Assembly: GCF_033568475.1 (NCBI RefSeq)
Contig: NC_133120.1
Span: forward strand, 91,344,151-91,408,150
Origin: Henckelia pumila
Lineage: Eukaryota; Streptophyta; Magnoliopsida; Lamiales; Gesneriaceae
Length of the DNA stretch: 64,000 nucleotides
Direction of reading: 5' to 3'
Shown here: positions 36,495-48,531 of the stretch, piece after piece
Layout of the letters: the number at the start of each line of letters is the position of its first letter
Position numbering within the stretch: the first letter of the stretch is position 1
Made by a program: the position numbers and the translations under genes
Notes under the pieces: model-generated
The model's input: the letters and a program-made list of their open reading frames with translations, nothing else
Databases searched by the model: none
What the model was told of the DNA's origin: nothing

Positions 36495-38309
36495 ATGGGA
36501 GAGGTCTCATTCGTTCCACCATTTTCATTTTCAAGAAAATTTGTATACCGTTTTGTTTATGCATTGTTGTTGACTCTTTTGTTAGTGTGTGCCTGTGCGC
36601 TTTATGCAGGAAGAGAAGAAATCCGAGGAGGGAAAGAAAGAAGTAGAATTGAAGGCTGAGGAAAATAGCAAGGATAAGGTGAAATCCGAAGAGCCCAAGG
36701 CGGCGGAGCAGCCTCTTCCGCCGCCGCAAGAAATTATCTTGAAGGTTTACATGCATTGTGAAGGATGTGCAAGAAAAGTCCGCAGATGTCTCAAGGATTT
36801 TGAAGGTAATAACAATAATTAATGGATCATTGTACCCTGTTTTCTTTTCCATGGCTTTTTCTTATCTTCACCAAAGAATCAGTGTACAGTTTCCTTTGAT
36901 AAAATAAGTATAATTTCCTTTGATAAAATGTAACTCAGATGGTGGATATATAGATTGCCACTTTATAGATTTTTATTTTAAACATTTATTTTGGGGGGGT
37001 TTTCCTTTGATTTTCAGGAGTGGAGGATGTGATAACAGATTGTAGGAGCAGTAAAGTGGTGGTGAAAGGTGAAAAAGCAGATCCACTCAAGGTGTTGGAG
37101 AGGGTTCAGAAGAAGAGCCACCGCCAAGTGGAGCTTATTTCACCAATCCCAAAGCCACCGCCGGAAGACAACAAGCTGAAGCCTGAAGAAGTAACAGAGG
37201 TGGCCAAATCTGAAGAGAAGAAAACAGAGGAAGAGGTTGATTTGCTATTCATTTTTCTACTTAATTTCCCTTCTTTTTTTTTTTTTTTTAACTTGATGGG
37301 TTCATATATAAATTGTTGGGTTGTTGGATTCATGTAATTTTGTGTTTGTTTTTTGGTTCCAGCCTCCGGTGGTTACGGTCTTGTTGGGGGTGTACATGCA
37401 TTGTGAAGCTTGTGCTCAAGAAATCAAGAAACGTATTCAAAGAATGAAAGGTATGGTTTTTTTTATTTGCTTGATAAGTGGAAAAATGAACCAATTTTAA
37501 TGGCCTGTAAAGTTTTCAAAAATGAACCCTTTTAAGCTGTGTTTGCGAAGATCAAAGATCCTTATTCTTTCCCTCTTTTTCATCTCTGAGATAATAGGAA
37601 TTTGATGATTCTATCTTTATAACTTTTTTTTATATTGCAATATAATATAATATTCATTTCATTAGATTCTGTTTCAAATGCTTTAAAACTAAAGTCAGTT
37701 GATCACACTTTCTTTGTTTAATATATTATTACATTCTTGACTTGTGTACGTGGAATCTTGGGCAACCTTAGTTCCACCGTGAATTAAGAATTGTGAATCG
37801 CATCTTATAACTAACACATTCAATGTTCTCCATGTGTAAATGTAGGAGTGGAAAGTGCGGAACCGGACCTAAAGAGCTCACAAGTGACAGTAAAAGGAGT
37901 GTTCGAACCCGAAAAACTCGTCGATCACGTGTGGAAGAGAACAGGAAAACACGCCGTGATCTCGAAGGTGGAGCCTGAGATGAAACCGGAGGAGGAAGGG
38001 AAAGGAGGGGAGAAAGTCATGAAAGTGGAGGAAAGAGAAAAAGAGACCAAGAAAGTCGAAAAAGACGAAGAAAAGGAGGAGAAAAACGGCGGTGTGGCCG
38101 GAAACTCTCCCCCCGGGGCCGAACCGGGGGCAGGAGAGCCCGAGGATTCGAAAATGGAATTCAAAAGGAACGAAATATTCTTCCAGAACTACCCTCAGAA
38201 CCATGAGGTCTATTATCCTCAAAGGTTTACACAAGATCACTCGTACGTTGCATATCCTGCTCCGCAGATATTCAGCGACGAGAATCCGAACGCATGTTTT
38301 GTCATGTAA
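36495..38309 (+). CDS. Heavy-metal-associated isoprenylated plant protein with two HMA domains (HIPP7-like)
   Basis: Five exons give 324 residues: 36495-36503 (only ATG GGA GAG), 36610-36805, 37018-37235, 37363-37450 and 37846-38309. All introns are GT-AG and phases agree. The tiny first exon is supported because joining it to exon 2 gives MGEEEKK, the start known for this HIPP group. Two HMA folds carry CxxC metal sites: CEGC at 53-56 (after LKVYMH) and CEAC at 155-158. Lysine- and glutamate-rich linkers separate them. The protein ends NACFVM, a CaaX box for farnesylation that would anchor it to a membrane. HIPPs bind Cu, Zn or Cd and act in metal handling and stress or pathogen responses; the specific ligand here is unknown. 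The second and third intron positions match the HMA-type G|GV splice sites. No defect is seen. Confidence 0.92.
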
Positions 38310-38734
38310 ACGTTGGGACTCACGAGGGGCAAAATGGGTGTTTCAGACACTATTGACATCTTGTTATGCTCTACATGTGTACCATGTGCGATGTTTGTTT
38401 ACATAGTAGAAAAATGTAATTGGGAGGCGTGGAATTTTGCGAGGCATTGTATTGTACCCATCTTTGGCTTTTTTCCATATTGTAATATTTGTCACATACT
38501 ATGAATAAATATTATTTAAAGTTTGTGTGGTATATATTTATCTAAGTTTTGACATCTCTTTTTCCTCCTTCACTGATGGAAATGAAGATAGCACGTGATT
38601 AATGAAACATGGGAAGATGGGTCTACTCAGTGCTGTTCATTTCTTTGTTCATGAGACTTTTTTTTTTCTTCTTTTTGAACTAATGTTCGTGAGAAATTTT
38701 AACTTGGCGTTTTGCCGGTGAGAATTTTTTTTAA

Positions 38735-38787
<53 letters not shown>
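38310..38787. other. HIPP 3' UTR and TA microsatellite
   Basis: The 3' UTR runs to roughly 38515 (AATAAA-like signal at 38502-38507). A (TA)n run at about 38740-38787 abuts the Helitron end. Confidence 0.6.
38740..38787. repeat. (TA)n microsatellite next to the Helitron end
   Basis: Uninterrupted TA dinucleotides ending at the base before the CTAG of the Helitron terminus. Confidence 0.9.
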
Positions 38788-38788
<1 letters not shown>

Positions 38789-38987
38789 TAGCAAAAGGCA
38801 CGTGTGCAACGCACGTGGTAAAATAACAAAAGTGATATTTAATATTTCAAATGGATTATACTTTAAGAGAAAAAAGAAGCTTTCAACTCTATATTGATTT
38901 TAGGCGAAAAAAATAAGAGTTAAATTTACGCATAAAAATTGAAAAATATTAAGAAAAAAACGTCACGAGTCTTTATTAAGATATGTG

Positions 38988-41603
38988 TTAAAGTTTCCTT
39001 TCTTTGATTTTGCGAGGAGTAGTTGGTTTCTTGTTGCTTGATGTAGTCCTTCTTTTAATTCTTTTTGTATAGTCCGCAAGAAACTCGTCATCTTCTATTT
39101 CTGTAGATGTGTTGTGTGCTTCACTTCCACCAGGATTATCTATCTTCGAAAATGAGGAGGAGGAGGAGGAGGACTTCGATAGTTCATTGTTGGCATTGTT
39201 TATCTTTCCTTTTATCAGACGTCTATGTCTTTTAGTCTGGCTACTGTTTGAATTTGGAGGACTTGGTTTTTGAAAGTTTTCAGCAATCATCGCGACCATG
39301 TTTCCATCTATTGTAACGCTCCAATCCAATTTGAAAAGAAACCTATGATTCTCTTTGTTGTGGGGGATTACGTCGTCTATGTTCTGCATCGTATTTGAGT
39401 TTCATTACATTAGATGATACGCATGCGAATGACATTGTGTGTAGACCATTCATGTCCAAAGAATAATAAATTGTTAATATCAGTTTGTATGCGAATCGGC
39501 AAACCTGATTGCGGATTTTGATAAATTCTTCAACTGGATGACTTATGAAGGATTCAACAATATGTCCAAACATAGTTATTCTTGCTACTCCAGTTCCATC
39601 TTCGATCAACACGGTGAGTCTATACCTGAGTGGTGATGTAATAGGTACATAATTATACGTAAAAGTAGGATATAATATTCAGTAGAGTTTAGAGTTAAGT
39701 ACGTAGAATTAATTATTACCTTGGAACAAATTCAACGGGAACATTTGTGCAGCTAAGGCAAGACAGCCCAATTTGTGTTTTTGTAGCTGCTTTGTGGCAG
39801 TGATTGCAAGCATTGTACAATAGTGATAAGTTGTTTTCGATCTCTTTTATTGTTCCCCGAACACAGTAGTAGTTATTCTAGATTAATAAAAATAGATATT
39901 TAGATAATGTATTTATGTATTTTTATTTATGCGGCTCAATTTTTTTATGCAGATTGTTTTAGGAGCAGAAGTTGGCAGGCATAAGTTGGCGCTTTTGTTG
40001 TCCAGAATTGAAAACAGAGTTCAATGGTTTGTATGTAATCATGTATGACGGCGTGCATACGAAGCGGCAAATTCGTAATTTTCAGAGCATTGGTTTCGAA
40101 ACAAAGATTACCTCAGTTAATGTGCTCCTTTGTTTGATGATTTCTTCCAGCTTTATGTCATCTGTTTCCGCAAACTTTCTATTTGTCCAAATTGTATCCA
40201 CTCTATCCAAAACGTGACTCGCGTTAAACCTGGTATATAAATCTGTTATTGTAGCATTAAACAAGACCGTAGAAAAATTATTAATAACATGATAATCAGT
40301 TTTGGTTTTTTTTAAAACAAACGTAATAAAAGTTTCATTTCCATGTACACAGTAGGTGTGTAAATGTGTGAGATTTCAAATTTTGTGTGATTTGCTGTGA
40401 TGCTGAAGACAAAGAGTTGTTGAAACTTTCCTTACCATGCGGTCATTTGAGCTGCTGTGGGGCATGGTGGATCCAAAATAACGTATGTTGTTGGAGTAGA
40501 TTTCAATTGTGAAACGTCTAACAATGAAAGCAAATCGTTAGTTATTTGTTTGTAAGATGATAATAAGAACAATAGAGAGGTGGTGATTGTTAATATAACT
40601 TTGTGTTTGCATGGTGAGGTTGCATATAGCCACAATTTGCCATTGAGTCTCTCTGTTTTTCATCAATTGGGCTTCATTTAGGGCCATATCGTCCCAAAAT
40701 CCAACTGTGATTACGTCGTACCTGTAGAAATGGTCAGTACTATAATTGTGTACCTGAAAATTTGGGAACTACAGTATAAAAAAAAAATTTGGTGTGTTTA
40801 GGCATTGTTATTCATGAATTACTGTTCATTCATGAGGACAATTTCCCTTAGATATCCAATTGTTCCAGTAAGGGGCCTCCTGAAAGTATGAAGATTTCGA
40901 ACGTTCTTGACAAAGCCAATCAAATCTGCAGGCATTTTGTTAGCATGACTGAAGCATTTTATTGAAAACGTTTCGAAACAATGGTTGAGAATAAGGCTTA
41001 CTTTGATACTCATTTTATTTAAGCTCGGTACTGATTTCATTAAACCTCTTGAATTCGATAGCTAGCGGCATTGTTAGTTTCATTACTTGAGTTTCTGTGA
41101 CTACAGACCCTGCTTGTATAGTAAGGTCGAACTTTGGGTTGACATTAACATATGTGGAGTTGATTGGCCTGACCAACAGGTTACAAATGAAGTAGGTTGT
41201 ATTGGTTTGCAGTAAGGTTTTGATTTGCGGGATAACATTTGAAAAGATAAATGCATAAATCATTGTTCCCTGCAAATGAAAAGAAAAGCAAGTGCTAACA
41301 CTTTTCGGCACAAGATTATTGCAAATATGAATATGAAGTGTAATATAGTACATCGGCTAAAGTAAAAGATGGCAAAAATGAAGATAAATATTGCATTTCG
41401 ATACAACCGATTGTGGTACGATGCTCGTTCGGAATAAGATATAAGTTACATACCTGCTTGTCCATTAGTATTACTTTCCTGATTGTCGTCATACTTTTCT
41501 TTGCTTTGGTTTCAGAGCCCTGTCGAAGCACAAGCGCTTCGATGACGATGTCTGATTGATTTTCCTGAAGATTATTTATCATGATAACGTTCGGTGTTTC
41601 CAT
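38988..41603 (-). CDS. Helitron-borne RPA1-like single-strand DNA-binding protein, nine exons
   Basis: Nine minus-strand exons join in phase: 41454-41603, 41002-41269, 40823-40925, 40600-40721, 40436-40517, 40112-40229, 39720-39877, 39505-39625 and 38988-39383 (506 codons with stop). The product has replication protein A large-subunit features: two OB-fold regions (YAFIFSNVIPQIK, then DLIGFVKNV, then YDVITVGFWDDMA) and a C-terminal DNA-binding fold with a zinc ribbon (CNACNHCHKAA, then SCLSC), followed by EDGTGVARITMFG. A lysine- and serine-rich tail follows. One in-frame TAA lies at 41017-41015 near the end of exon 2. A second GT donor 30 bases earlier (exon 2 as 41032-41269) keeps the phase and skips that stop, so the gene may still be intact. 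Helitron RPA probably protects the single-strand transposition intermediate. Confidence 0.82.
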
Positions 41604-42077
41604 TTGACTTGCTTGGTTGTGTGCAATATTTCCAATTTTGTATGTATTTGATATATATATATCTTCTGAAGTGGATATGAACAGAAAATTGTGTTAATAA
41701 TCAAATTGATGAAATACGACATAAAGCACCAATTTAATATTATAAATATCATTTAATCCATAGGTTGTGGTAGATCAAGTGAAGCGTCCAGTAATAGGTA
41801 ACGTTTGGATACATCATTAGAGGGCAATGATTTCAAGTAATTAAAGATGATGTATCTATTTGGTTTCTCATATATCGGATCTTTGTTTGTGTCTTTCATC
41901 TGCACAATGCTATGTGTGTTTTTATAAAAAGACTAAAGTTCATGCATATTTTTCATTATTTTTCATTAGTGTTAAATATATGTTTTAACATAAGAGGAAA
42001 AAAATAATAATTTAATATAAGCATGCATACAATTAGGATACACGGTATTAAAAATATTGAGATGTGACGCCTCATAA

Positions 42078-42115
<38 letters not shown>

Positions 42116-43589
42116 CAAATTAAAATAAATGTATCGTTGTTAACTAAATTAAAGAAATATAGCAACACAAATCATCCGTTTAATTATACAAAAAATTATT
42201 TAAGTCATATGTAGGTTAATTATTATCTTACATTTCGACACATTTAAGTAGAGTGAATTGTTTAATGTGTGTGTGACGCTAAATTTAAGTGAATTCATTT
42301 GCATATTTAAAAATAGTATAAAATAATATATATATTCGTAAAAAAAGAGTTTAAACACAAAAACAGAAAACAAAATACATGTCAATAGATGGTTATTTGA
42401 AAATGAGGTGTTATTTTAATAAATTACCAACATATAGAAGTAGTTTTTTTATTAAATGTGAAATAATGTGAAATAATATCGATTGATTGTTATCATTTAT
42501 TTTCAATTTAAAATAATAATATTTTGGTGAATGTAAATTTTGCGGTTAATTTTTATGAAACCTATTTTAATTTGTCACGTTAACTCATGGTTTATTGAGA
42601 GTTAAAAAATTATTAATATTGGTATATGTGTAGAATGATGTCTTTGAATGTTTAATTGTATGTGCATTGTAAATTTTAGAAAAATGCATTACGTTTATAA
42701 AGTTTAAGTACATATAATTTTCTAATATAATACGTAGTATTTGGTAACTGAATACAATTTTTTTAAATAAAAACCCCTTAAAAATTTTTGTGTGACGGAA
42801 AAAAATACGAACTCTCATTTTATGTCGCGATGAAACATAAAGTTGGTTAACCAATCGTACAAAGTGGATGAGATACGTATAAAAATGTGTTTCATTCATC
42901 TTAGCCCATGATAATATTTTTATTATCTAAATTTGTCCTTTCTATTTTACTTTTCTAAGTTTTCAATGGGGTAGTAAGCATGTGTGTGTATTGCAAATAT
43001 TAAATTTTGATAGTTTTCACCAAATGCTATGAATATATTAATTAAGTAACAAATGATATATGTAGTTCAAAAGGAATACATATGATTATTATAAATAATT
43101 TATCTTAATTAATTAAAAAATTTCTAAAAATATTGTTAATTAATCAGGTACTTTTCAATAATTAATGTATTGCGTTGACATCATTTTTATTTCGAGAGTT
43201 AGTGATTGAATACTCATGAGATATTATTGGAAATTTTGTATGTCTTTAGTTCCAATAATAGTATTCAATAAGTTAAAATATGAAATGAAATTTCTTTTTG
43301 AAAATAAGAAGCATTCAAGAAATTAAAAAAATATGTGGTAATTGATATCTAATTGCAATTTACAATGAAATAATATTTCAGATTCCGGCTTTTTTCCCAG
43401 AAGTCTTGCCAGCAGATTTAGTGTTTTTGGGATTTGTATTGACCTTGTTTTTTCACAATAAAATAAAATGAAACTGATATTCCTAATACTCTAAAAAAGT
43501 AATTGATATGATACCTCAAATTAATCTTCCTCTCTTTGTCAGCACTAATTGATGACAAATATACCGCTGGTCATCGCTATCGACCAACT
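41604..43589. other. Helitron interior, non-coding
   Basis: AT-rich, with a TA microsatellite at about 42081-42113. A segment at about 42770-42900 is a diverged relative of 52440-52565 on the same strand. A short basic frame on the minus strand (about 43380-43440, rich in K, S and G) may be a leftover C-terminal tail. No other gene is visible. Confidence 0.45.
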
Positions 43590-43905
43590 TACTTTCCAAC
43601 TGATTCAAATTGAAGGCCTAAAGCACGGATAAATCTTTGGCCGAAGGGCACCCCACATAACTTTTAATCACTCTTTTCTTATGCTGTGAATAAACATGGT
43701 GATGGCCAGCATCACAACTTTCGCACATGAACATTTGATGGTCAAAGCACCGAACTTATGCTGCTCGATTTCTGCAAGACTCGCACACAAGAGTTTGGGG
43801 ATGCCGATAGGAAAGAGCATTGGCTGAGTGAACCTTTGCATCACAAGAGAGGCAAAGATGTGTTGCATCTGCCATACAGTACACTATTGGCCTCAAAGAC
43901 TTGCA
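43590..43905 (-). pseudogene. B-box zinc-finger (CONSTANS-like) gene fragment, two in-frame stops
   Basis: On the minus strand, starting with the cysteine codon at 43905, the frame encodes a B-box 1 pattern (C, then C, then [20 protein letters not shown] with the spaced histidine), then a second B-box (CESCRNRAA, stop, VRCFDHQMFMCESCDAGHHH) and the downstream block VGCPSAKDLSVL. These are diagnostic for BBX proteins of the COL9/COL13 kind. The frame is broken by TAA at 43758-43756 and TAG at 43620-43618, and no start or CCT domain is present. The cysteine spacing is otherwise kept. It lies inside the Helitron, so capture of a host gene piece is the simplest reading. The upstream exon may have been separated by Gypsy-1. 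Confidence 0.8.
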
Positions 43906-44133
43906 ATACTTTTTCGAGGTCTAAATCAACCATGGGAAGATGTGACTGTTTCTGTAGCTAGAATTATGTTTCGATTTTACCAGAATAGACAAAAGTCTAA
44001 AAAATCCACCAAGTATTGGAAAAATAAAGGAACCATTAAGCAGATAAAGATAAGCTATTAAACCAAGATCTGAAATCAAGAAAATGGGGAAATCTAATCA
44101 TAATCAAGTGAGACTACATATCATATGAGAAAC

Positions 44134-45524
44134 TGTAGTAATCCAGATTCCATTTTAAGATAATAATATGTTAAACATGATTAAGGGTTAGTAATTAACC
44201 AATTTCGGAGTGTAATTGGACATTAGAAGGAAATTTGGGCTTTTGACTTTGGGCCGGATCGAAAGCTCCGATCCCATCCACTTCGGAAGCCGATCGGAAG
44301 CACAGAGATCGGAAGCTCCGATCCAGGAATGGAAGTTCCGATCTCCAGCTGCCAGCAATGCTCGATGACTCAGCCGTGAGTTTTGACAAGTGTCGAACGG
44401 AGGGCAGATCGGAAGCTCCGATCGTCGGATCGGAAGCTCCGATCGTCGGATCGGAAGTTCCGATCCTGGCATGTCAAGCATGCACGCAGTGAGCTGGATC
44501 GGAAGCTCCGATTTCGAAATCGGAAGTTCCGATCCTGGCCGGAAATTTTGCCTATAAATAGGGCTTGTCTAATTTCATTTGAATTACGAATTCCCTAGTT
44601 TCTTTCTTTAGTTATATAGTGTGAGATATACACTTGAGGGCCCTATCGGTTATAATAGAGGTTCTGGAATAACCAAGTTGTAGTTATAGTCATCCGGGAC
44701 TAGCGACTCCAAAGGGCTTACTACGGACGAAGGTATGGTCTGAGAATCTATTTAAAGTTTTGGGAGTACTTATTAGCTTAGTAAAGGCTTATAGAACTTG
44801 TGTAGTGATACGGTGAACTTTTGAATATAGGCTTGAAACCTAGGATCCTACTATAGTTGAACTAGCCTAGAGGTACGTACACATTGACTGAGATTGCCAG
44901 CGAGTATACATGTTTATATGTTGCATTTATTTGGCATTATTATATGGCATGAAATATGATTTATCGCTTTCATTTTTCATATGTCATGTGCATATACACG
45001 TTGAGCCTATACCTTGTTATACCTAATTATAGAGCCGCTCAGCTCTATATTCGATAGTCTGTCACTGAGAGTACCGCGACGGCGGGGGCATTTATGAATT
45101 TTTGGATGACCTTTTACCAGTCATCATGTTGCATGCATTATATACATATGTTTACTCATGTTTATGTACTGGGCGTTAGCGCTCACGTCCTAGTTGTTAT
45201 CTTGGACACCCTATTCCATGGGGCAGGTCGCAGGATGGACGAAGCCGGTAGTTCGAGGCAGGACTAGGGAGCCGGAGCTTGTCAGGAGATTTTATACAGC
45301 AGGATTTGTTTTAGCTATAATCATGTTTTAAGACTGTTTACGTTAAGTTCTTCGATATGGTTGTATCACTACAGATTTAAGCCTGAAATTGTTTTACTAA
45401 GCTGATATGTAAATCTTGGATTATGTTTCCGCACGTTTTACTCTGTTAAGCGTTATTGCTTTATTAAGTTTAATGCATGCTATTAGTTGCCAGTTAGTAG
45501 GTGATACTATGCAGGGTCACTACA
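44134..45524 (+). repeat. Gypsy-1 5' LTR with palindrome array and TATA box
   Basis: About nine to ten copies of a short palindrome, typically GATCGGAAGCTCCGATC or GATCGGAAGTTCCGATC, occupy 44255-44538. The TATA box TATAAATA follows at 44553-44560. Compared with the 3' LTR, about 92 bases are missing after position 45093, between short ATG repeats. The primer-binding region TTGGTATCAGAGA follows at about 45528. Confidence 0.93.
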
Positions 45525-45633
45525 TTTTTGGTATCAGAGAATGCTTAGATTTTGGGATTAGTACTTGGGATTTAGTTTAGACTTGAGTAATTTTTGTGCA
45601 TTTGGGATTTTAATGTGCAATTCTTTTCAGGAT

Positions 45634-46599
45634 ATGACTGACGAAAGTCACGGTAGTGTTGGCCAGGGAGGTGGTCATCATCATCGTCACCACCACCATC
45701 ATGATGATCAACATCGTCATCATGAGGGTAAACATCGCTACTCTATCAATAAATTCATGCAAGTAGGACCGAAACCTTTCTTGGAAGGCGAGAATCTTGA
45801 GCAAGCAAGAAGTTGGATGTCTAAACTCGAGAGTACTTTTCGTGCTTTCGATTTCACTGAGGATTAGAAATTGGAAGTTCTAGAATTTGTTCTAGAGGAT
45901 CGAGCACGTTTTTTGTGGGATGCCAAAGCTGCTCAGGCACGTATTGAGAGAGGACATGTGACTTGGGGGGATTTCTGTCAGCAGTTTCAGAAACTGTATT
46001 TTCCTCCAACTGTTCGTCTGGAATGATCTATGGAGTTTCTGACTCTGAGGCAAGGATCAATGACTATTGATCAATATCAGCAACGATTTCTTGATCTGCT
46101 ACCTTTCAGTACTCCTCATATCAGTGACAGTGATGCATCGAAGTATGATATCTTTCTACAAGGTCTGAATCAAGATATCTACTCACAAGTTGTCGTCTGT
46201 GATGATCCAACATCTTATGAGACTTTGGTGAACCGTTGCCGTCTGGTGGAGACCAGCAACAGGAGGGCATAGTTGATGATGCCAGGACAGTCTAGTGGAT
46301 CTGTTGAGCCTAGAGCTCAATCTGTTGTGCAATCTGGAAATATATCTTCTTCTACTCCTACTACTTCATCTGGTTCTCGCGGTTCATGAGGTATGTTCCG
46401 TTTTGGGAAGAAGAAGAAGAAGGAGGAGTTTTGTAGCCATTGTGGAGGGAAGCATCCTGCAGCTTCATGTCGGAGAGCTACTGGTGCTTGTTATATTTGC
46501 GGTCAGCAGGGACATTTGCGGAGAGATTGTCCTCAGCACATGGGTTCTGCTAGTGGATCGGGATCACAGGTTGGATCTCAGGCTTTTACTTTTCCATGA
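45634..46599 (+). pseudogene. Gypsy-1 gag with five nonsense codons
   Basis: The Gag frame begins at the ATG at 45634 with a histidine-rich N-terminus (about residues 12-35). It continues through the retrotransposon gag core (GPKPFLEGENLEQARSW, DFCQQFQKLYFPP, LRQGSMTIDQYQQRF) and a CCHC zinc knuckle (CYICGQQGHLRRDC, 46489-46530). The same frame is stopped at 45865 (TAG), 46024 (TGA), 46270 (TAG), 46387 (TGA) and 46597 (TGA). There is no indel in this part, so the frame is preserved although translation is not. Confidence 0.9.
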
Positions 46600-48531
46600 C
46601 AGCAGCCAGCACCACAGAGTTCTTCTGGGTACTGTCCACAGTCTCAAGGGCAGGTATTTGCTCTGTCTCAAGAACAGGCTACTGAGGGAAGCGATCGCAT
46701 GTTGGCAGGTACCTTTTTGTTATGTGGTATTCCTGCACTTGTCTTAATTGATACTGGAGCATCGCATTCCTTTATTTCTAGTCGTTTTGTTAAGAGACAT
46801 AGATTACCTTATGTATCATTAGATATGAATTTAGTTGTACCTACTCCGTTGGAGCAAGAGATAGCAACTAAGCGTCTAGTGATGGGTTGCCTTCTAGAGT
46901 TTGAGGGTAATACGTTATTGGCTAATTTGATGATATTAGCGATGAAAGATTTTGACTTTATTTTGGGAATAGATATGCTGACTTTGTATCACGCTACTGT
47001 GGATTGTTATCAGCGTCTGGTACAGTTTCATCCTGCTGAGGGTGATAGCTGGTATTTTTATGGTGAGGGTGCGCGACCTCCGATGCCACTAGTTTCGGCT
47101 CTGAAGGCATGTCATGTCTTGGAGTCAGGTGGGGAGGGCTACCTCATCTATGCAGTTGATATGTCCATGAGTAGTACGGGTATTGATCAGTTACCGATGG
47201 TCAGTGAGTTTCTTGATGTATTCCCTGATAAGATTCTTGGTTTTCCTCCGGTTCGAGAGGTTGAATTTGGTATTGATCTAGTACCAGGAACTACGTCTAT
47301 ATCCTGAACACCTTATCGTCTGGCGCCGTCAGAGATGAGGGAATTGAAACAGCAGTTACAGTATCTGCTTGATAAGGGATATATTCGTCCGAGTGTTTTT
47401 CCGTGGGGAGCACCTGTTTTATTTTTCAAGAAAAAGGATGAATCGATGCGATTATGTATTGATTACAGGCAGTTGAATCGTGTCACCATCAAGAATAAGT
47501 ATCCTTTGTCGCGGATTGATGATCTGTTCGATCAATTACAGGGTACTTCTGTTTACTCCAAGATAGATCTGAGATCTGGATACCTCCAGATGCGAGTACG
47601 GGACTCAGATATTTCTACAACTGCTTTCAGGACCAGATATGGGCACTATGAATTTCTGGTGATGCCATTCGGTTTGGTGAATGCACCAGCAGTCTTTATG
47701 AATCTGATGAATCAAGTATTTCGAGAATATCTGGATAGATTTGTCATCGTCTTCATTGATGATATTCTTGTCTATTCTCATGACAAGGATGAGCATGCAC
47801 AACATTTGAGGATTGTGTTGCAGACATTACGAGATAAGCAGTTGTATGCAAAATTGAGCAAGTATGAATTCTGGCTTGATCGGGTAGTGTTTCTCGGTCA
47901 TGTGATTTCTAGTGAAGGGATATCTGTTGATCCTAGTAAGATAGAGGCAGTGCTGAACTGGTCTCGTCCGACGACGGTTGCTGGGATTCGTAGTTTCTTG
48001 GGTCTAGCTGGTTATTACCGTCGGTTCATCGAGAATTTTTCACAGTTGGCCAGGCCTTTGACTCAGCTTACTCGGAAAGATGTTACCTTCATTTGGACTT
48101 CGGATTGTGAGGAGTCATTTCATGAGCTGCGTAGACGTCTTACTACTGCACCTGTGCTAGCTCTACCTTCTGGATCAGGAGGATATGTTGTTTTCACTGA
48201 TGCCGCTGGTCAAGGGTTAGGATGTGTTCTGACACAGCATAGACATGTTATTTCTTATGTTTCTCGACAGTTGAAGACACATGAGAATAATTATCCAGTA
48301 CATGATCTTAAGTTAGCCGCCATTGTATTTGCACTCAAGATCTGGAGGCATTATCTTTATGGCGAGAAATTTGAGATATTCACGGATCACAAGAGTTTGA
48401 AGTATTTATTCACTCAGGCAGAGTTGAATATGCGATAGAGACTCTGGATGGATCTTTTGAAGGATTATGATTGTGAAATCAAATATCATCCAGGTTCTGC
48501 TAATCTTACTGCTGATGCCTTGAGTCTGCAG
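46600..48531 (+). pseudogene. Gypsy-1 pol: protease, reverse transcriptase, RNase H
   Basis: Continues in the gag frame. The aspartic protease shows LIDTGASHSFIS (about 46744). Reverse transcriptase follows the stop at 47305 (TGA) and has the catalytic FIDDILVYS (about 47752) and the [12 protein letters not shown] thumb motif. RNase H carries [10 protein letters not shown] and the [11 protein letters not shown] block. A TAG at 48436-48438 interrupts RNase H. The frame is then lost at the 55-base insertion beginning after 48570. Confidence 0.93.

Noticed and set aside
36472-36852. Minus-strand frame over HIPP exon 2
   Set aside because: It is a shadow of the real plus-strand HIPP exons.
44255-44540. 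CRISPR-like array of short repeats
   Set aside because: Spacing is irregular, spacers are absent or tiny, and it lies in a plant LTR with retroelement ends.
44188-44598. Open frames with repeated RSELPIR- or DRKLRSS-like units in the Gypsy-1 LTRs
   Set aside because: They are translations of the palindrome array in both orientations and are not proteins.
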